This document shows, in pieces, positions 62,023 to 64,000 of a DNA stretch of 64,000 bases (the first letter of the stretch is position 1; each line of letters begins with the position of its first letter). Location: the NCBI GenBank assembly GCA_951813295.1, contig CATOTI010000002.1:806001-870000 (forward strand). Direction: 5' to 3'. The notes under the pieces were generated by a model. The model was not told where the DNA came from, made no database searches, and saw only the letters and a program-made list of their open reading frames with translations. Position numbers and translations under genes: made by a program. This DNA is from an uncultured Pseudomonadales bacterium. Lineage in GTDB: Bacteria; Pseudomonadota; Gammaproteobacteria; Pseudomonadales; Azotimanducaceae.

Positions 62023-63039
62023 CTAAACCCGATAAACCCGCGCCGCCGTCCCGTAAAACAACGCATCCTTCTCCTCAGCCGAAAAGTCCGTCACTAGCTT
62101 CTTCATCGCGTTCCAATACGTGTGATACGAGAGCGACATCTTGTCGACGGGGAAATTGCTTTCGAACATGCACCGGTCGACGCCGAAGCAATCGATGGTG
62201 TGCAGGTAGTAGTCGCGCTGGGCGGCGACGAGTTCGTCGGAGCTCGCCGGGTCATCGCGCCGGTGCCAGCCGAAACCGTTCACCGGCATGGCCAGACCAC
62301 CGATCTTCGCAACGACGTTGGGGCAGGCGGCGATGGACTCGATGTCCTGACGCCAGGTTTCCATCACTTCGGCGTGGCGGCCTTCCCAGAGGCCGACACC
62401 GACGGGGCTGCCGAAGTGATCAAGCACGAAGGTGGTACCCGGCACGGCACGGACGAGATCGGCGTAGGCCGCGTTCTGGAAGTGGTAGTGCCAGGTGTCA
62501 TAGGTCATGCCGCGGGTGCCGAGTAGACGCACGCCGCGGCGGAAATCGTCGTTCGCGTAGAGATCGGGGTCGGGCGTCGCATCGCCCCAGCGGAGTCCCT
62601 TGTTCGGATCGGGGTCGTGCGCGCCGCCATGGCGGATGCCGCGGAAGAGACCGTCGCTCGCCTCGACATGGGCATCGAGCACTTCGTTGATGATGCCCGG
62701 ATCCTGCGTGAGGTCGGTGTGTCCCACGATGCCCGCGATTTCTGCCTTACCGTGGCCGCGACTGGCTTGCGCCGCTGCCGTCACGAAGACCGTCTCACCG
62801 ACCGGTTTGAGGTTCTCGGGACCGGTCGTCGAATACTCGGCGCCGCATTCCATGAAGACGGTCTTGACGACGTGATGGCCCGACTGCGTGTCTTCCCAGA
62901 GGTTTTCCAGGAGGTAGACGGGCAGGCCGGATGTCCGCCACATATGGTGACGCGGGTCGATGATGCGCTGCTCCGGGTCGAGGGTTTCCTCCTGCACTCG
63001 ATCGAGCCACGCCGCCTGTGTTTCCTTGGACCACGCCAT
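62023..63039 (-). CDS. Amidohydrolase 2 (TIM-barrel) family hydrolase
   Basis: A 338-aa metal-dependent hydrolase of the COG3618/amidohydrolase-2 group. Seen: IIDPRHHMW (first metal-binding strand, HxxW variant), FMECGAEY, FRGIRHGGAHD, TFVLDHFGSP and RCMFESNFPVDK with the distal Asp, in the order of lactonases and decarboxylases such as 2-pyrone-4,6-dicarboxylate lactonase. The exact substrate is unknown. ATG start at 63039 and 48 bp to the MFS gene upstream suggest an operon with it. Confidence 0.9.
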   Translation of the reverse strand: MAWSKETQAAWLDRVQEETLDPEQRIIDPRHHMWRTSGLPVYLLENLWEDTQSGHHVVKTVFMECGAEYSTTGPENLKPVGETVFVTAAAQASRGHGKAEIAGIVGHTDLTQDPGIINEVLDAHVEASDGLFRGIRHGGAHDPDPNKGLRWGDATPDPDLYANDDFRRGVRLLGTRGMTYDTWHYHFQNAAYADLVRAVPGTTFVLDHFGSPVGVGLWEGRHAEVMETWRQDIESIAACPNVVAKIGGLAMPVNGFGWHRRDDPASSDELVAAQRDYYLHTIDCFGVDRCMFESNFPVDKMSLSYHTYWNAMKKLVTDFSAEEKDALFYGTAARVYRV

Positions 63040-63087
63040 TTCTCTCTCCCTTAATAGCTTCTTGGTTTCGTCGAAAAACTCGACGAG

Positions 63088-64000
63088 TCAGTCGAGCGAC
63101 GATGCCGCGGACTCACCCGCCATTCGAATCCGTTCGCTGCGCCGGCCGTGCAATCCGGTGACGAGTACGGTCGGCACGGTCAGCAGCGCGACGAACCCCG
63201 CCACCCAGAACACCATGCTCGCGTCGGTCTGGTCGAGCAGGTAGCCGAACACCGGCGGCGCAATGACGCCGCCGACGTTGAAGCCGGTCGAGACGAAGCC
63301 GAACACCTTGCCCATCTGCCCGGGCGGGGTCATTCCACGAATGAGCATGTCGCGCGAGGGCGAGACCACGCCGTTCAGGAATCCCGCGATCGCCAGCATC
63401 GCCGCGATGGCGAAGAGCGGTAGCGACAGGCCCGCCACCGCGAAGACCGCGAGCGCGAGGACCACAAAGCAGACGGCCGAGAACACGTCGTGCCGACGAA
63501 TGCTGTCGGCCACCCAGCCGCCGGCCAGAACGCCGATCGGATTGGCAAGTAGATACGCCGACAAGACGAATCCAAGGGTCGTCAGCGGCGCGTCGGTCAT
63601 CACACCGAGGGCGGAGACGCTGAAGTCGCTCAGGCCGTGGCCGAACGTCGAGAGACCCGAGTAGAAAAGCAGACCCATGATCACCGGCGTCGAGAGCAAC
63701 AACGCGATCCCCCTGCCGGTCGCCACGCTCGTCGTTTCAGCCGCTTCATGCTGAACGTTCGGACGGAACGCGCGTGGCTGGGCGATCAGCAGCAACGCCA
63801 TCCCGAGGCCCGTCGCAGCGCAAACGGCGACGGCCAGTTCCCAACCGATCACCGTCGCGAGCGGTAATGCGATCGCGGGCGCCAGGAAGCCACCGAAGAA
63901 TCCAGACGCCGTGTGCACGGAGAACGCCTTACCGACGTGCTTCTCACTGACCGAACTGCTCAAGATCGCGTAGTCGGCGGGGTGATACACGGCGTTACCG
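63088..64000 (-). CDS. MFS transporter (partial, N-terminus outside window)
   Basis: The frame runs to the window edge and lacks the true start, so only the C-terminal 300 residues or so are seen. At least nine hydrophobic segments are visible (for example ASGFFGGFLAPAIALPLATV, LLFYSGLSTFGHGLSDF, LANPIGVLAGGWVADSI). The GGWVADSIRRHD loop resembles an MFS motif A, so the major facilitator fold is likely. It is upstream of the amidohydrolase and may import its substrate. An internal Met at 63990 is not the start. Confidence 0.85.
   Translation of the reverse strand, partial: GNAVYHPADYAILSSSVSEKHVGKAFSVHTASGFFGGFLAPAIALPLATVIGWELAVAVCAATGLGMALLLIAQPRAFRPNVQHEAAETTSVATGRGIALLLSTPVIMGLLFYSGLSTFGHGLSDFSVSALGVMTDAPLTTLGFVLSAYLLANPIGVLAGGWVADSIRRHDVFSAVCFVVLALAVFAVAGLSLPLFAIAAMLAIAGFLNGVVSPSRDMLIRGMTPPGQMGKVFGFVSTGFNVGGVIAPPVFGYLLDQTDASMVFWVAGFVALLTVPTVLVTGLHGRRSERIRMAGESAASSLD

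Overview
The window is a densely packed, high-GC (by eye roughly 60-65 %) bacterial chromosome segment with about 55 protein genes. I see no rRNA, tRNA, CRISPR array, integrase, transposase or phage gene. Shine-Dalgarno sites are AGGAG-like, many junctions overlap as ATGA or TAGTG, and GTG/TTG starts are common. Gene content points to a Gram-negative aerobic heterotroph: DUF1592/DUF1552 pair, DUF3604, TauD and PhyH dioxygenases, crotonases, HpnN-like RND exporter, DUF3179, DUF5916 barrel, DedA. The best guess is an uncultured, probably marine, Pseudomonadota. No marker gene fixes the taxonomy.

Layout. 0-5.7 kb: a Baeyer-Villiger monooxygenase and PLP lyase operon, an enolase-superfamily dehydratase, and a WD40 protein. 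5.9-6.7 kb: a composite GC-rich repeat. 6.7-11.7 kb: an SPFH protein with a 55-aa ribbon-helix-helix protein, an APH-fold kinase-like protein, a second enolase-superfamily enzyme, an NAD(P)-binding reductase and an HpaI-type aldolase. 11.7-15.1 kb: the DUF1592/DUF1552 pair. 15.1-19.5 kb: nucleotidyltransferase, VOC, MFS, crotonase and TauD genes. 19.5-35 kb: two operons that point away from each other. Each carries a two-gene ABC exporter paralogous to the other, one with PhyH and MDR enzymes, the other with acyl-CoA dehydrogenase, MBL hydrolase and sialidase. Between them lie a methyltransferase, a decayed GNAT gene and a frameshifted sulfotransferase. 35-44 kb: Gfo/Idh oxidoreductase, phosphoesterase, GNAT, SDR, TPR, MOSC, PhyH, and a GT4 glycosyltransferase coupled to an RND exporter. 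44-52.7 kb: XRE/membrane pair, VOC, DUF3179, crotonase, luciferase-like monooxygenase, PPIase-like protein, DUF3604, TauD. 52.7-58.6 kb: a secreted acidic 84-aa protein, two head-to-head transglutaminase-like lipoproteins, amidase, SDR, and a DedA-rhodanese fusion. 58.6-64 kb: DUF5916 barrel, the second, inverted copy of the composite repeat, amidohydrolase, and a partial MFS transporter.

The strongest discovery candidate is the DedA-rhodanese gene at 57604-58554 (minus strand). Its rhodanese domain is cut by one in-frame TGA exactly in the active-site loop (Cys-Thr-TGA-Pro). The remaining 44 codons encode a normal rhodanese C-terminus, and a 7-bp hairpin with a CGGGU loop lies 21 nt after the TGA, as expected for a bacterial SECIS. 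It is therefore a candidate selenoprotein; no sel genes are in the window, so this is unproven. Other notable points: the ~0.85-kb composite repeats in inverted orientation 54 kb apart with a 57-nt identical core; the duplicated heterodimeric ABC modules with matched non-LSGGQ signatures; the overlapping 5' ends of two lipoprotein genes, one apparently needing an ATC start; and two damaged genes (GNAT, sulfotransferase) between the ABC operons.
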